Assembly: GCA_047967505.1 (NCBI GenBank)
Contig: CM106540.1
Source: Dipteris shenzhenensis
Taxonomy: Eukaryota > Polypodiophyta > Polypodiopsida > Gleicheniales
Reading direction: 5' to 3' (one strand)
Length of the DNA stretch: 64,000 bases
Within the stretch, counting starts at the first letter, position 1; the number at the start of each line of letters is the position of its first letter. Of the stretch, positions 43,026 through 54,052 are shown piece by piece. A program made the position numbers and the translations under genes. The notes below the pieces were generated by a model, which was not told the origin of the DNA, did no database searches, and saw only the letters and a program-made list of their open reading frames with translations.

Positions 43026-44230
43026 AACCAGATGCAAATTGCAATCATTCGTCACATATTCATCGTGGGCTGGGATCCCACTTTTCCTCTCCTCTATGTG
43101 CAAATTTGAAGGCCTACAAGGAGAGGAATACAAGGAGAGCAGGACATGTAATCTGGCATGCTTTGGACAGGGTCTTAATTTGCTCTCAAACATTAAAAAC
43201 AAAATATGTATAAAGCTTGTAAGTTTCTCCTTCTGTGCAAGGACAAGGCAGCATGGACAGAGACTCGCTTGCTTCTCTATAGTTGTCTTGATGTCCACAT
43301 GATGCACTCTTATGCTACAATCGTGTCGAGAGACAACATGCCAAACAAATGCAATGTCTTTGGAACAATGTATTTGTAAGCACATTGCTGGAGGTAAGCT
43401 TGAATTATGTGAACGACAATTGCTGGAGGTAAGCTTGAATTAAGCTATCTGCTCAGGATTGAAGATAGGTAACATATCAGAGATGGTAGATGGGGCGTTC
43501 ATGTAAATGCCAACTTTTGAAGATTTGTTGGAAGTGGAATTAGAAAGGATGGTGTTGTGATCATAGACAGTGTGAAACAGGGATTCACTGGTTAAGGTTA
43601 AACCGTCAGACAGACGCTAGTATTGTAATGAGAAGACCATTTGGAAGCGCAGCCAGAGGCCAAAACATGAATGTAATTGAATGATGCGTTACATAAAATT
43701 ACAAGTCAGATGAACGTGTGCGTACAATGCACCTAGGTCCTCCTCAAAATTTTAGGTTGTCAGTGCTTTATTTTTTGCAGCCCAAAGATATATATTCACC
43801 TGCATTTTCAATTTTGATACAGCAATGTTTCGCTACTACACGTTCCTAGATGGTTGAATGTAATGTGTGCACAACGCTGATAGCTTATGAGAACTGATGT
43901 GATGTCCTCCTAGTTTGCGCAAGTAAAGGATAGTTCTGTAGTTGGCATAGGTACAGGTGCAGACAAGTTGGATAGAAAGACTGAAGCAGAAGGAATGGAT
44001 TAGATGGCTTAGAGGTTCTGTTTGAGTCGATTTGCACATATGTATATCTATATATAAAATTTCACATGTAAATGTATGTATGTATTGCCCTGACATTTAG
44101 CTTGAGGCTGGTTGCAGTACACATTGTGTTGCAGATTATCATTATTTGCACGCAAAAGCTGTTTACATATATGCAATGGTTGCTTTTGTTGTGACTATTA
44201 GCACTTGCAATGCTAGTTGTTCCATGCAAT
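43026..44230. other. 3' flank of the DnaJ-type gene; no further gene
   Basis: Probably includes the 3' UTR. A 36-bp unit (ATTGCTGGAGGTAAGCTTGAATTA plus 12 more) is duplicated at 43383-43442. A long open frame on the minus strand over 42870-43385 overlaps exon 4 and is a shadow. Confidence 0.5.
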
Positions 44231-44430
44231 GCGGATCCCTCCCTTTTGCTCCTCAGCCTATGTGGTATTAGTAGTCGTTTTCAGCTGTTGTCCCCCTCCC
44301 AAGGGCGTTCTTACGCGTTACTCACCCGTCCGCCACTGGAAACACCACGGATGATGCTTCCCATCCGACTTGCATGTGTTAGGCATGCCGCCAGCGTTCA
44401 TCTTGAGCTAGGATCAAACTCTCCATGAGA
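44231..44430 (-). pseudogene. rrn16: Plastid 16S rRNA 5' end (nuclear copy)
   Basis: Minus strand begins TCTCATGGAGAGTTTGATCC, continues with AAGATGAACGCTGGCGGCAT, AACACATGCAAGTCGGA, GTGGCGGACGGGTGAGTAAC and AACAGCTGAAAACG, and ends near GGATCCGC. These are the first 200 or so bases of a plastid (cyanobacterial-type) small-subunit rRNA. It stops at about position 200 of a roughly 1500-base gene and has substitutions and small indels, so it is not a working gene. With trnV upstream in the right order, it is part of a plastid DNA insertion. Confidence 0.93.
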
Positions 44431-44598
44431 TTCTTAGTTGTGTCACTTATAGCTTCCCCTTCCCTAAATGAAGCTTATTCGAAGTTGTCTCTTACCTTCA
44501 AGCATAAGTTGGGTTTAATTAGCTTGAAGCTCACTCCCATTATTTTAATCCCTAACGCTCCATGTCAATACCAGGAGCCTCTTACAATCCCTTTTTTT

Positions 44599-44620
44599 GG
44601 GGGGGGGGGGGGGGGGGGGG
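44599..44620 (+). repeat. Poly(G) tract, 22 G
   Basis: Seven T then 22 G in a row, in the spacer between the plastid-derived trnV and rrn16. It interrupts otherwise collinear plastid spacer sequence. Length may be affected by sequencing or assembly slippage. Confidence 0.9.
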
Positions 44621-44647
44621 CAGAGATAGAAACACCTGAATTGGGTT

Positions 44648-44714
44648 TAGGGATAATCAGGCTCGAACTAATGACTCGTACCACATCAAGGTGACACTCT
44701 ACCGTTGTATCCCT
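44648..44714 (-). pseudogene. trnV-GAC: trnV-GAC plastid tRNA (nuclear copy, damaged)
   Basis: Minus strand AGGGATACAACGGTAGAGTG, TCACCTTGATGTGGTACG, AGTTCGAGCCTGATTATCCC: the plastid tRNA-Val (GAC) gene, with acceptor stem AGGGATA/TATCCCT and T-loop TTCGAGC intact. It lacks about five bases in the D-arm and the anticodon reads GAT instead of GAC, so it is 67 rather than 72 nt and should not work as tRNA-Val. It lies 217 bp before rrn16, as in plastid genomes. Confidence 0.9.
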
Positions 44715-44837
44715 ACTGATAGTCAGCTTTTGCAATCCAATCATCAACACCTACAATTGCTAACAAGTAATTGCGCATTCCTTTTAATGGTAGGTTGAGC
44801 TCTTTCACCTATTTAAATAGAAAAATCTAGGGTCTTC

Positions 44838-46443
44838 AATTGTGGTCATTTGAATATTTGAAGCCTCTATTTGTGCGCAAGTTAAAGGAACACTACACAT
44901 GTTGTGAATACCATGTCCAAATGTCCTTTCTGAAAGATGCACTGAACTCAATGCGCAATCAAAAGTTTGGCATCCATTTGAATTGTCAATGCAAATGCAC
45001 TGTTTGTACTAGTGATGACCACATGTTCTACTCTGCACACTTACAAAAGTCTCACTCATTTGTGGGAGTCATTGATTTGCCCAACACAAAATGATGCAAC
45101 CTTTCATTGTAGGGAGTGTTTAATGGGTGAATGCAATGATTGTGGCATAAAGAAGTTGGCTACTACCCCTTGGAGATAATGAAGGAAGGGAAAACCATCA
45201 CTGTGAAAGTATTTAAATGTGGATACTATAGAAAAGCATGCCCAACACAAAATGATGCCACCTTTCATTGTAGGGAGTGTTTAATGGGTGAATGCAATGA
45301 TTGTGGCATAAAGAAGTTGGCTACTATCCTTTGGAGACAATGAAGGGAAAACCATCACTGTGAAAGTATTTATATATGTGGATACTATAGAAAAGCATGG
45401 AAATAAGAAGAAGAAAGATCTTGTGAACAAAGACATGCAATGTTTAGAGTTTTTGTAGTTCTTGAAAAGTAAAATGAAGCACTTTAACAAACACAACTAC
45501 ATAGGCCAATGATAGGCGCTTCAATTCAAGGAATGCATTCTCAAATTCCTTGATGATGTGGTTGTCTCAGTTGTAGATTCACAAAAAATTATGCTTTCAA
45601 AGGACAGAATGACATTCAGTAAATACACTGGAATTCAGTACGTGTCTCAATTTTTGTGCATATAACTTACTACCATAAGGTAGGAAAAGTTATTAAAATA
45701 GTTCACTTCTTCATTTCAGATGATAGGCAGCATGACACATTATTTGTACAACATTGTTTCATGTTACACGAGATATGGTTGAAAGAACAAGGAGTTGTAG
45801 TGAAACGGCATTGGGTTTTGTCTGATGGGGATGCCTCCCAGTTCAAGGCTTGCAGGCCCTTTTAGTTTTTTGCTAGGTATGACAGAATGACAATCATGGG
45901 AATGACTTGGAACTTCTTTGCAAGTGGGCGTGGAAAAGGAGATCACAATGGAGTAGGGGTTGTTATTAAAAGAACCTTAACACATCAACAATTAAAGAAA
46001 GATGATGCTATTTTAATGTGTGTAAGCGATGTTGTTGCTTTCCTACAGGCTAACTTATCTGAGTGAGCTGTAGCCTCTTACACATCCAAACAAAGGCACT
46101 GTGCTCGTGTATTTTGGGAGATAAAGGTAGAGACATGAACATAGGAAAATAAGTGGAACTGTGAAGCTGTTCCCAATTCATGTTCTTTACATGTTTTTTG
46201 TGGTCACAAACCACAAGATCCATTAGGCCTTGCTACCAAACATTTGTCATGCTTTTGTGATGCATGCATGCATGGGATTTTGAATAGATGTACCAATAAA
46301 GCACATGTGCAACCTTGGGGTTTTCACACATCGGTATCTTTGCTAGATATAGAGCCTACTGCAGATGCAAAAGATGCATACACATCTTCAACTTTTGAAG
46401 GCCATCATGATGTGTTAAGCAATGCTTTGCATGTTGATGACAG
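44838..46443 (+). pseudogene. DDE-transposase-like protein remnant, family unassigned
   Basis: Plus-strand frames in order: YLKPLFVRKLKEHYTCCEYH, MSFLKDALNSMRN, HLNCQCKCTVC (cysteine cluster, about 44990); CPTQNDATFHCRECLMGECN with DCGIKKL (cysteine-rich, about 45080 and again 45241); MKHFNKHNYIGQ (about 45474); then HFFISDDRQHDTLFVQHCFM (about 45703), KRHWVLSDGDASQFKACRPF (45802-45861), MTWNFFASGRGKGDHNGVGV and VIKRTL (45900-45975). The D-rich strands with SDG.A.QFK and the W.FF....GKG..DG.G..KR block look like a DDE-type nuclease fold of a eukaryotic DNA transposon or its domesticated relatives. Cysteine pairs upstream suggest zinc binding. Frame breaks: several stops and one 161-bp duplication. 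I cannot name the superfamily. Confidence 0.6.
45080..45398. repeat. 161-bp tandem duplication
   Basis: 45080-45240 is repeated at 45241-45398 with few changes (e.g. GATGCAACC/GATGCCACC and a 3-4 bp indel). It doubles the cysteine-rich segment of the transposase-like frame; 161 is not a multiple of three, so the duplication shifts the frame. Confidence 0.93.
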
Positions 46444-47100
46444 GTGCTAGCAAGAAGTGTATGTGCGAATAAGCACAAGCATTTCTTGCCAGCACATGCA
46501 GTTGTTGTTAGCACATGCATGTTATTGCATGTGCTAATAATAATAAGCACATGAAATAATAGCCATTGCATGTGATAACTAGCATCTGGCAGTATTAGAT
46601 GGGTGTGCTAATAAGCATTGCACTTGTGCTAACAAGGATGGAAGGTGCTAACAAGCATTGCATGTGCTAGCAACACACATGGTGCTAGCAAGAATTATAG
46701 GTGCTAACTAATATATGGAAGTGGTAGATGAGACTGCTAATAACTTTGCAAGTGCTAACAAAGATTGTAAGTGCTAACAAGCATCTTGCTAGCACATGCT
46801 AACAAGCGCATGCAATTCTCGTTAGCACATGCCTATTATCGCATGTGCTAGCAAGAACCTGCAATTACAGGCACTGCATGTGCTAACTAGCATTTGGCAG
46901 TGGTAGATAAGAGTGCTAATAAGCATTGCATGTGCTAATAAGGATTGCAGGTGCTAAAAAGCAGTACGAATCTAGCAACTGCAAGTGTTTGCTACTAGAT
47001 GAGAGTGCTAATTGCAAATGCTAGCTAAGATTGATAGTGCTAACAAGCATTGCACTTGCTGGCAAACATTTATTGTGGTAGCAAGCATTGTATGTGCCAA
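46441..47100. repeat. GTGCTAACAAGCATTGCAT minisatellite array
   Basis: More than 20 degenerate copies of a 20-30 bp unit, GTGCTAACAAGCATTGCATGT, mixed with a longer recurring block (GTGCTAACTAGCATNTGGCAG and TGGTAGATGAGAGTGCTAAT), so a higher-order period is present. GTGCTA and TTAGCAC occur on both strands, allowing foldbacks. No coding frame. Confidence 0.85.
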
Positions 47101-47365
47101 GCAGCCCATGACATTGGTAGAAGAGAGTGTTAATTAGAATATGACAATTATAACTAGCATATGGCAATGGCTAAAGGTGAGTGGAAACCATCCCATGATT
47201 TTCGTTAATGGCACATGACAGTGGAAATCAACATATCATAATGTAACTATCATGTCAGTGTGAATAAGTTGCAAAGTAGGCACCATCAATCATGCACTTT
47301 AGTAGGTTATACCTAAGGCTCCTCAAGAAGGTGCACCAGATGCCTGATGTGAATATTTCTGCTAA

Positions 47366-47976
47366 CTATTTCCCTGCACACATCCTTCTTGTTGGGGGAA
47401 GTCTCGACCTCCCAACAAATTCCTTTTTTTTGTCAGTGATTGGGCTAGTGCCGTGTTGCTTCCCCAATGAAAATAGTCCATTACCATCATCAACCCATGC
47501 ATAGATGTTGGATCTTGACTCATACAAGCTACACCTAGGAACTTGAAATACTCTTGAGACCTTTTCTAGGGGAATGCACTGATTGAAGTTCATCAGCATA
47601 GTCAACACACTTTTCTTCAAAAACAACTCATCTTTGGAAGCGGGTTGCTTTACAATGGCTGTTGTACTGTGAACATTGTCAATGAGGCATGCTTGAACGT
47701 CACCTTTTTCTCTTGATGAAAGGTCACACAGGCATTGGACCCAAGGATGTTGCAAAAAGTTCTGAGTTTTGCACCCATAACAATTGTCATGCTATCAAAA
47801 AAATTCATAGTTTTGTTAACAATCCTTTGCTTTTGCAAGTCATCAAGTCCATGTATAGTAACCTCCCTCCTACATCTATCTCTTGCATGGTGCTCTCTTT
47901 TCTTTCTAGCTTCATAATCCCTTATGACATTCTCTTGCACTATTGGTTCAATGGATCTTCCCATGTTGCCTTGCAT
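47366..47976 (-). CDS. Unknown ORFs, possible helix-turn-helix segment
   Basis: Two overlapping minus-strand frames. One (47976-47650) is basic: NVIRDYEARKKREHHARDRC, RREVTIHGLDDLQKQRIVNK. The other (47755-47366) holds DELFLKKSVLTMLMNF, IPLEKVSRVFQVPRCSLYES, which has the spacing of a helix-turn-helix of the kind seen in transposase N-termini. A frame change would be needed to join them, so if it is a gene it is broken or spliced. It could be the DNA-binding part of the element whose catalytic-like part lies at 44838-46443 on the other strand. Function unknown. Confidence 0.3.
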
Positions 47977-48135
47977 GGCCTCACCTCATTGGTAGCTCAA
48001 ATGTAAACCCCATACTGTTGGCTCAATATATCTTCCCATGTTGCCTTGTATTGGCTCACCTCATTGGTAGATCAATGGATCTTCTCATGTTGCCTTCCAT
48101 TAGCTCACCACATTGGTAGCTCAAATGTAAACCCC
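47949..48135. repeat. Three-copy tandem repeat (about 50-75 bp)
   Basis: CAATGGATCTTCCCATGTTGCC with CTCACCTCATTGGTAGCTCAA, repeated three times with small changes and unequal spacing (starts near 47949, 48023, 48073). Confidence 0.85.
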
Positions 48136-48651
48136 AAACCTGCAATTTAGTGCAAGCTAGAACTAAGCAATTCTTTGAACAACGAACAACATAAACCAAG
48201 AATCCATACAATTTTCTGCATCAGCTCCATAATGCAAAGTCTAAAAAGAAAACAACAAGTGGAAGAATCAAGATTTGGTGACTATGGTGAGCATACTTAG
48301 TAAAGCTTTAAGAAATATTGATTGCAAGGAGGTGACAAGATTGTGATGGGGACATCCCTTCAATGTAGTAAAAAATGATATGTGTCATTGGAGAGAGAGA
48401 GTCCACGCAAGAAAATAATCTGCCTCAACAAGGATTCTTGGCGATGGAGCAAGCAAGAGGAAGCATGCGCCATGTGTTTGTGTGTGTGTGAGAGACAGCC
48501 TAGGCACTGCAATGTTGCTTGCAATAGTAGCAAAGTGAGTAAGACGGAGGACAACAATTCTTGGTGATCGAGTAGGCAGGAGGAAGACTGCACCTCTGTT
48601 AGAGAGAGAGCTGGTGATGGAGTAGGTAGGATGAAGACTGCACCTCTGTGC

Positions 48652-48653
<2 letters not shown>
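48136..48653. other. No gene seen
   Basis: Includes imperfectly duplicated phrases such as GGAGCAAGCAAGAGGAAG / GAGTAGGCAGGAGGAAG (about 48448, 48570, 48620). No coding motif. Confidence 0.5.

Positions 48654-48724
<71 letters not shown>
48654..48724. repeat. (TG)n(AG)n compound microsatellite
   Basis: About 18 TG units (48654-48690) followed by 17 AG units (48691-48724). Confidence 0.97.
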
Positions 48725-48727
<3 letters not shown>

Positions 48728-48909
48728 TGTAAATGCAATTCAAATTCAAAAGAGAGAGGCACTCCACATATGGGCTAAAGTATAATTGCCAATCAACATT
48801 ATGCTCAGTTACAAACGAAGCCAAAATATGCTATTCAATGGTGCTTCTTTGTCCATGGACATGTTTTTTTGAGTGGGTTAACCCATAAGGTTTTCTAGAT
48901 AGTCTAATC

Positions 48910-48995
48910 ATGAGGATTGTTAGTTGGAATATTTTAGGCATTAGTGATGTTCCTCATTACTGCCAAAGGTAGTTGATTCATAATTAGCTTTACCC
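48910..48995 (+). pseudogene. LINE-C endonuclease start
   Basis: From ATG at 48910: MRIVSWNILGISDVPHY, the usual first residues of a plant LINE ORF2 (MKI.SWN.RGL). Two stops follow. It is cut at 48995 by Copia-2 and continues at 54887. Confidence 0.7.
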
Positions 48996-49167
48996 TGTGG
49001 GGGTTAAAGGTCACTGTGCCTTAACCCCGGTTATGTACAATACTCAAACACATATATAAATGAATGAAAAAGAAGATTAGGGTGGTTCTGCACCCACCAA
49101 ACTTGTCTCCCTCTCTCTGTCTCTCTCTCTCCTTCTTTCGTTCTTGCTTCCGTTGAGAGCACTCTCA
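48996..49167 (+). repeat. Copia-2 5' LTR
   Basis: 172 bp. Differs from the 3' LTR only at CTTCCG versus CTTTCG near the end. Confidence 0.97.
49053..49060 (+). promoter_or_regulatory. Copia-2 LTR TATA box
   Basis: TATATAAA at the same LTR position as in Copia-1. Confidence 0.65.
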
Positions 49168-49169
49168 AC

Positions 49170-49181
49170 TGGTATCAGAGC
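49170..49181 (+). other. Copia-2 primer binding site
   Basis: TGGTATCAGAGC two bases after the 5' LTR, tRNA-iMet complement. Confidence 0.95.
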
Positions 49182-50595
49182 CCGGGTGATCTAGCTGAGC
49201 GTGCGTGAATGCTTGGAAGCTCAGTAGCTCTGTGAGAGGAAGGAGAAGCTCTGTGGGAAGCTTTGTGGGTGACTTTACTTGCATCCGAGTGTGCAGAGAC
49301 TTGGAGGAACATTTGGAAAAGTCACTTTGGCTTTGCGAAGTGGTTTTGAGAGCCTGTTAAGAGCTTTCAAAGAAAAAGTCGTTTTTTGAGCTTTTTCCTA
49401 TTCCGTTCGATGACAGAGACTTCGTATTGACTTGTAGAGGCAACTATTGCTTGCTTTTGGTGTCCACATTACTTCAGGAGCTTGGAAACACCTTCATTCT
49501 TGAATCTGGGATCATTTCAGTGGATTTCTGACTCACTGCGTCAGTTCCTGCGTTTTTTGCCCGGGTGTTGGAACTCAAGTTTGGAGCAACCATTTGCAGA
49601 TCGGTCAGTTCCAGTGGACTTAGAAGGTCCTAAAACTTCTATGTTGCTCATCATTCGCACTCCGGTGGAGTTTATAAACAGCTCTGTTTCCAAAAACGTT
49701 TTTCAGTCCGTGTGTTGGACCCAGTGATTGAGACCACGGTTTCCAAAACCGTCTGTCCCATTGCGTTCTGGATGCCCAAAAACCCCTACCTATCAGTTCT
49801 TGCACGATTCGGTGGAGGATTTTCAGAGTTATAGATCTCTGTGTATTCGATTCCGTCTCTCTGTTATGCATTTTTTCATACTAAGGTTTTGAAACCTTAG
49901 ATTTATGCCACATGGCAGTGGATAAGTGTTGACTCCCATTTCTCACTTATCGGTTGGGATTTTGGAGTTCTGGCAGAAGAGAGATATTTGCAGATTTTCT
50001 TGTTGAGTCCGATTATGCAATGGCGCCCATGTTTTGAGGCATCTCAGGTTCTATTTTCAATAGTGCTCATTACCATGGGACTATGATTTCTTGAGCATAC
50101 CTTATGTAGATCACTCTGGTTGCAGTGTGCGCTCATTCGTGGTATGCATTGGGTTGCAGTGGTATTTATAGGCCATTTGGATGCATTACGGTCCTTGTTG
50201 GATGCACTGATAGGCCCAAATTGCCTTGTGGGATGCTATTTTTTATGGACGCTTTGCACATGGATGCTATTTTATGCTGAGGGACAGCTTTGACACATTG
50301 CTGGTGATGCACTGATAGTGCTATGCTCTCTTGGATGAGATATTATTGATGCATATGCCAGTGGACGGTGTTTATGCTTGAGTCATTTGGCACTTATTGG
50401 CATTTTCTTTTGGGTCAGATTTGCTCATATGGATGCATAGTATATGCACATGAGTCAGATGCATCTTTTGATGCTTTGAGCTTTGAATTTTGGTGATATT
50501 TCACTTTATTGTGGCATACACATTTGGGTGCACCTAGTATTTGGTGTGATTCTCTCTTGAGGCACTAGCATTCGGGATTTTGCTTTATTTGCATC
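49182..50595 (+). other. Copia-2 untranslated leader
   Basis: 1.4 kb leader matching that of Copia-1, with short indels (e.g. loss of about 13 bases near 50130). No protein motif. Confidence 0.75.
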
Positions 50596-53500
50596 ATGGC
50601 ATCCTCTTCCACGTCTGAAAAGGAGTTTTTCAGCATTAAAAAGTTTGATGGGACAAACTTTTCTTTGTGGAAAGAACAAATAAGGGGATGTGCTTATTCA
50701 AAAGAACCAGATTAAACCCATGGAAGGGATTGAAGCTAAGCCTGCAAATATGTCTAAGGATGATTGGAATGAGTTGGATGCATTAGCAAAGTCTACTATT
50801 AGACTTCATCTTGCAGAGTCAGTTTATTTCACAGTAGTAAATGAGCAGACTACGGAAGATTTGTGGAAGAAACTGTGTGCCACTTATGAGAAGGAAACTG
50901 CCTCTAATAAAGTTTACCTCATGAAGAGGTTGTTTGAGCTGCAGATGAAGGAAGGGGTCTCCATTGCTTCTCACTTGAATGAATTCAATATTATTTTTAG
51001 CCAACTTCAGGCTCAGAAAATGAATTTTGATGCGGAGACTAAGGCAATATTTCTCTTATGTTCATTGCCATCCTCATGGGATACCTTCCGTACAGTTGTC
51101 AGTAACTCTGCACCTGGTGGAGTACTGAAATTTGATGATGTTGTGGGTAGCTTGTTGGCCGAGGAGATTAGACGGAAGTCTATGGATGGCAACAAGCAGG
51201 ATGCAGTCTTAAATGTGCAAAGGCGCAGATCACAATTCAGGGGGAAGTCCCAAGAAAGAGGGAAGTCACGTAGCAAATCCAGGGCACGGAACATTGAGTG
51301 TTACCATTGTGGCAAGAAGGGCCATATGAAAAAGGATTGCTACAAGCTGAAAAGAGAGCAAAAGGATAAGAAAAGGAATGCAAATTGGGGTGCAAATCAA
51401 AAGGAAGAGAGTCCAAGGGAGGACAAAGGAAAAGTAAAGATCGAGGAGATCAATGCAGTCACACATGATAGTGACAATGACATTCTCTTCATGTCTAGTT
51501 TATCTGCAGAGTTGCTTACCACTTCAGATGATGCATATTCCCAGGATTGGATTTTGGATTCTGGTGCTTCATTCCATGTTACTCCCCATAGGGAATGGTT
51601 CTCCACTTATGATAGTGGAAAGACAGGTTGTGTGCATCTTGGAAATGACTATGCATGTGACATAGTGGGAGCAGGTGACATAAAGTTTTCTTTTGCAAAT
51701 GGGTCTGCATTTGTTTTGAAACATGTGAGACATGTGCCTAAGTTGACCAAGAGTCTTATTTCAGTAAGTCAGCTAGATGATGCTGGTTTTCACACCACTT
51801 TTGGCTTTCAAAATTGGAAAATTCAAAAGGGCTCTATGCTTTTGGCTAGGGGTGCCAAGTGTGGGACTTTGTATCCCTTACATGTATCAGGGGTATTTGA
51901 TCATGTTGTTGCAATAACCGAGCAGCCAAGTACTTCTTTGTGGCATTGCAGGTTGGGGCACATGAGCCAGAATGGAATGAAACTCTTATGCCGTTTGGGT
52001 TATGTACCGCATTTGAGTTTCTCTGATTTTGAATTTTGTGAGCACTGTCTCTATGGGAAGCAGACTAAATCAGCCCATAAAAGAAGGGGAAAGAAAGAGT
52101 TTGAAAAGCTTGATTTAGTGCATTCAGATGTATGCGGTCCCATGCCTACACGGTCACTAGGTGGGGCTGAATACTATGTGACATTCATTGATGATGCAAC
52201 TAGGAAAGTGTGGGCTTATGCTATAGCTCGGAAGAGTGATGTGTTCCAGGTATTTCAGAAATGGCTGGCCTTGGTTGAGAATCAGTCAGGTAGAACGCTT
52301 AAATGCCTACGGACTGACAATGGTGGAGAGTATCTCTCTCATGAATTTCAACATTTCTGTGATACACGTGGGATTAAGAGGGAGCTCACATCCCCTCGTA
52401 CTCCAGAGCAAAATCCAGTTGCAGAAAAGATGAACCGTACCATTCAAGAAAGGTTACAATGCATGCTTTCCAATGCAAGTCTTTCTGGTGGTTTTTGGGC
52501 TGAGGCAATGAAGACTACAGTGCATGTGATCAATAGATCACCTAGTAAGAGTTTGGATGGTGGTATTCCTGAAGAGGCATGGAGCGGCAAGAAGCCCTCT
52601 TACTCTCATTTGCGTATATTTGGGTGTGAGGCATATGCACATGTGCTAAAAGAGCTTCGAAAGAAGCTAGATCCTAAGTCTAGGAAATGCATCTTTCTGG
52701 GTTATGGTGAAAGTGGAGAGATGGGCTATCGTCTCTGGGATCCAGAAGCAAAGAAGATCATATGCAGCCATGATGTGGTCTTCAATGAGAAGAAGATGCA
52801 TAAGACACCCATGAGGGATGTGGAAATGAGGAGAATCACTTTCCAGGATGTGAATCCACCTGCATATGTTGATAGACAGCAAGCTGTCCATGCACCAAAT
52901 GTGCAAGAAATGGTACCACCAAGTACTCCCACAGGTATACAATCAAGGGTAGATGATGGATCATCTATTGGTGGAAATGATGAGCCAAATGTGGCTGATA
53001 TGCAAATGGGACAGCAAGCTGAAATGCCCTTGAGAAGATCATCTAGAGTGTCTAGACCACCTGATAGATTTGTTCCAAGGGTAGACTATGTGATGCTTAC
53101 TGATTGCGGGGAGCCTTCTTGCTACAAAGAGGCTATGATGCGTGAGGATCAACGCAAGTGGGAGTATGCTATGCAATCAGAGATGAGTTCACTTATGAAG
53201 AATAAGACTTGGGACTTGGTTTCTTTGCCACATGGAAAGAAAGCATTGCCATGTAAATGGGTCTACAAAATGAAGGTCACAGGTGATGATGTGCCTAGGT
53301 ACAAGGCCCGTTTGGTTGCTAAAGGGTTCAAGCAAGAGAAGGGTGTGGACTTTGATGAGATATTCTCTCCAGTTGTGAAGATGACCACACTTAGATGCAT
53401 GCTTGGACTAGTGGCAGCAGAGGATATGGAGCTTATGCAAATGGATGTCAAGACAGCTTTCTTGCATGGGGATTTGCATGAGGAAATTTACATGGTGCAG

Positions 53501-54052
53501 CCGGAAGGCTTTGAAGAAAAGGGCAAAGAGCATTTAGTTTGCAAGCTGAAAAAGAGTCTCTATGGTCTTAAGCAAGCACCTAGAGAATGGTATCAGAAGT
53601 TTGATGCTTTCATTCGGTCCCAGGGTTTTAGAAGGAGTGAAATTGATCATTGCCTCTACACTAAAAGGGCTAAGGATAATAGCCTTATAATCCTGGCACT
53701 ATATGTGGATGATATGCTATTGGCTAGCAAGAATAATTATGAGCTAGATGCATTAAAGGCCAAGTTGCATGAGGCCTTTGATATGAAGGATTTCGGACTT
53801 GCAGGTCATATTCTTGGTATGCGCATCACGCGTGATCGGAGTAGGAAACTCCTTTGGCTTTCACAAAAAGAGTATGTTACAAAAGTATTGCAACGTTTCA
53901 ATATGGAGGGGGGGAAGGCAGTGAGTACTCCATTGCCTCCATATGTGAAACTGAGTCATACAGATAGTCCCAAATCAGATGAGGAGAGGGCCATGATGGC
54001 TTCCTTATGCATCAGCGGTTGGGAGTCTTATGTATGCTATGATAGCTACTAG
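50596..54052 (+). pseudogene. Copia-2 gag-protease-integrase-RT polyprotein (frameshifted)
   Basis: The gag ATG is at 50596. An extra G at about 50686 breaks the frame after 30 codons; the main frame is then open from 50690 to 54052 (about 1120 codons). Domains, with residues counted from 50690: Gag to about 200, zinc knuckle CYHCGKKGHMKKDC (about 204-217), protease DWILDSGASFH (about 286), integrase zinc finger and DD35E core (HSDVCGPM near 475, TDNGGEY near 542, EKMNRTIQE near 577), chromodomain-less C-terminus, RT with MDVKTAFLHGDL (near 918) and YVDDMLLAS (near 1005). A 5-bp deletion near 54001 ends this frame early. Relative to Copia-1 there is no CACTA insertion. Confidence 0.95.

Larger units (their letters stand above)
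44231..44714 (-). other. Nuclear plastid DNA insertion (NUPT), trnV-rrn16
   Basis: About 484 bp collinear with the plastid inverted-repeat region: trnV-GAC, spacer (with TAAGAGGCTCCTGGTATTGA, as in the plastid rrn16 promoter region), then the rrn16 5' end. Divergence and indels show it is old. Both ends pass directly into unrelated sequence, and no target duplication was noticed. Confidence 0.9.

Noticed and set aside
42870-43385. 171-codon open frame on the minus strand
   Set aside because: It overlaps the last exon of the DnaJ-type gene and its 3' flank, has no recognisable motif, and reads as the complement of coding DNA.
44648-44714. Functional tRNA gene
   Set aside because: The D-arm is shortened and the anticodon changed; its context with the rrn16 start shows a plastid-derived insertion.
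46441-47100. CRISPR-like array
   Set aside because: Repeats are degenerate, spacing is irregular, no distinct spacers exist, and the genome is eukaryotic. It is a minisatellite.
48360-48824. Ser/Leu/Thr-His repeat frames on the minus strand
   Set aside because: Created by the (TG)n(AG)n microsatellite.
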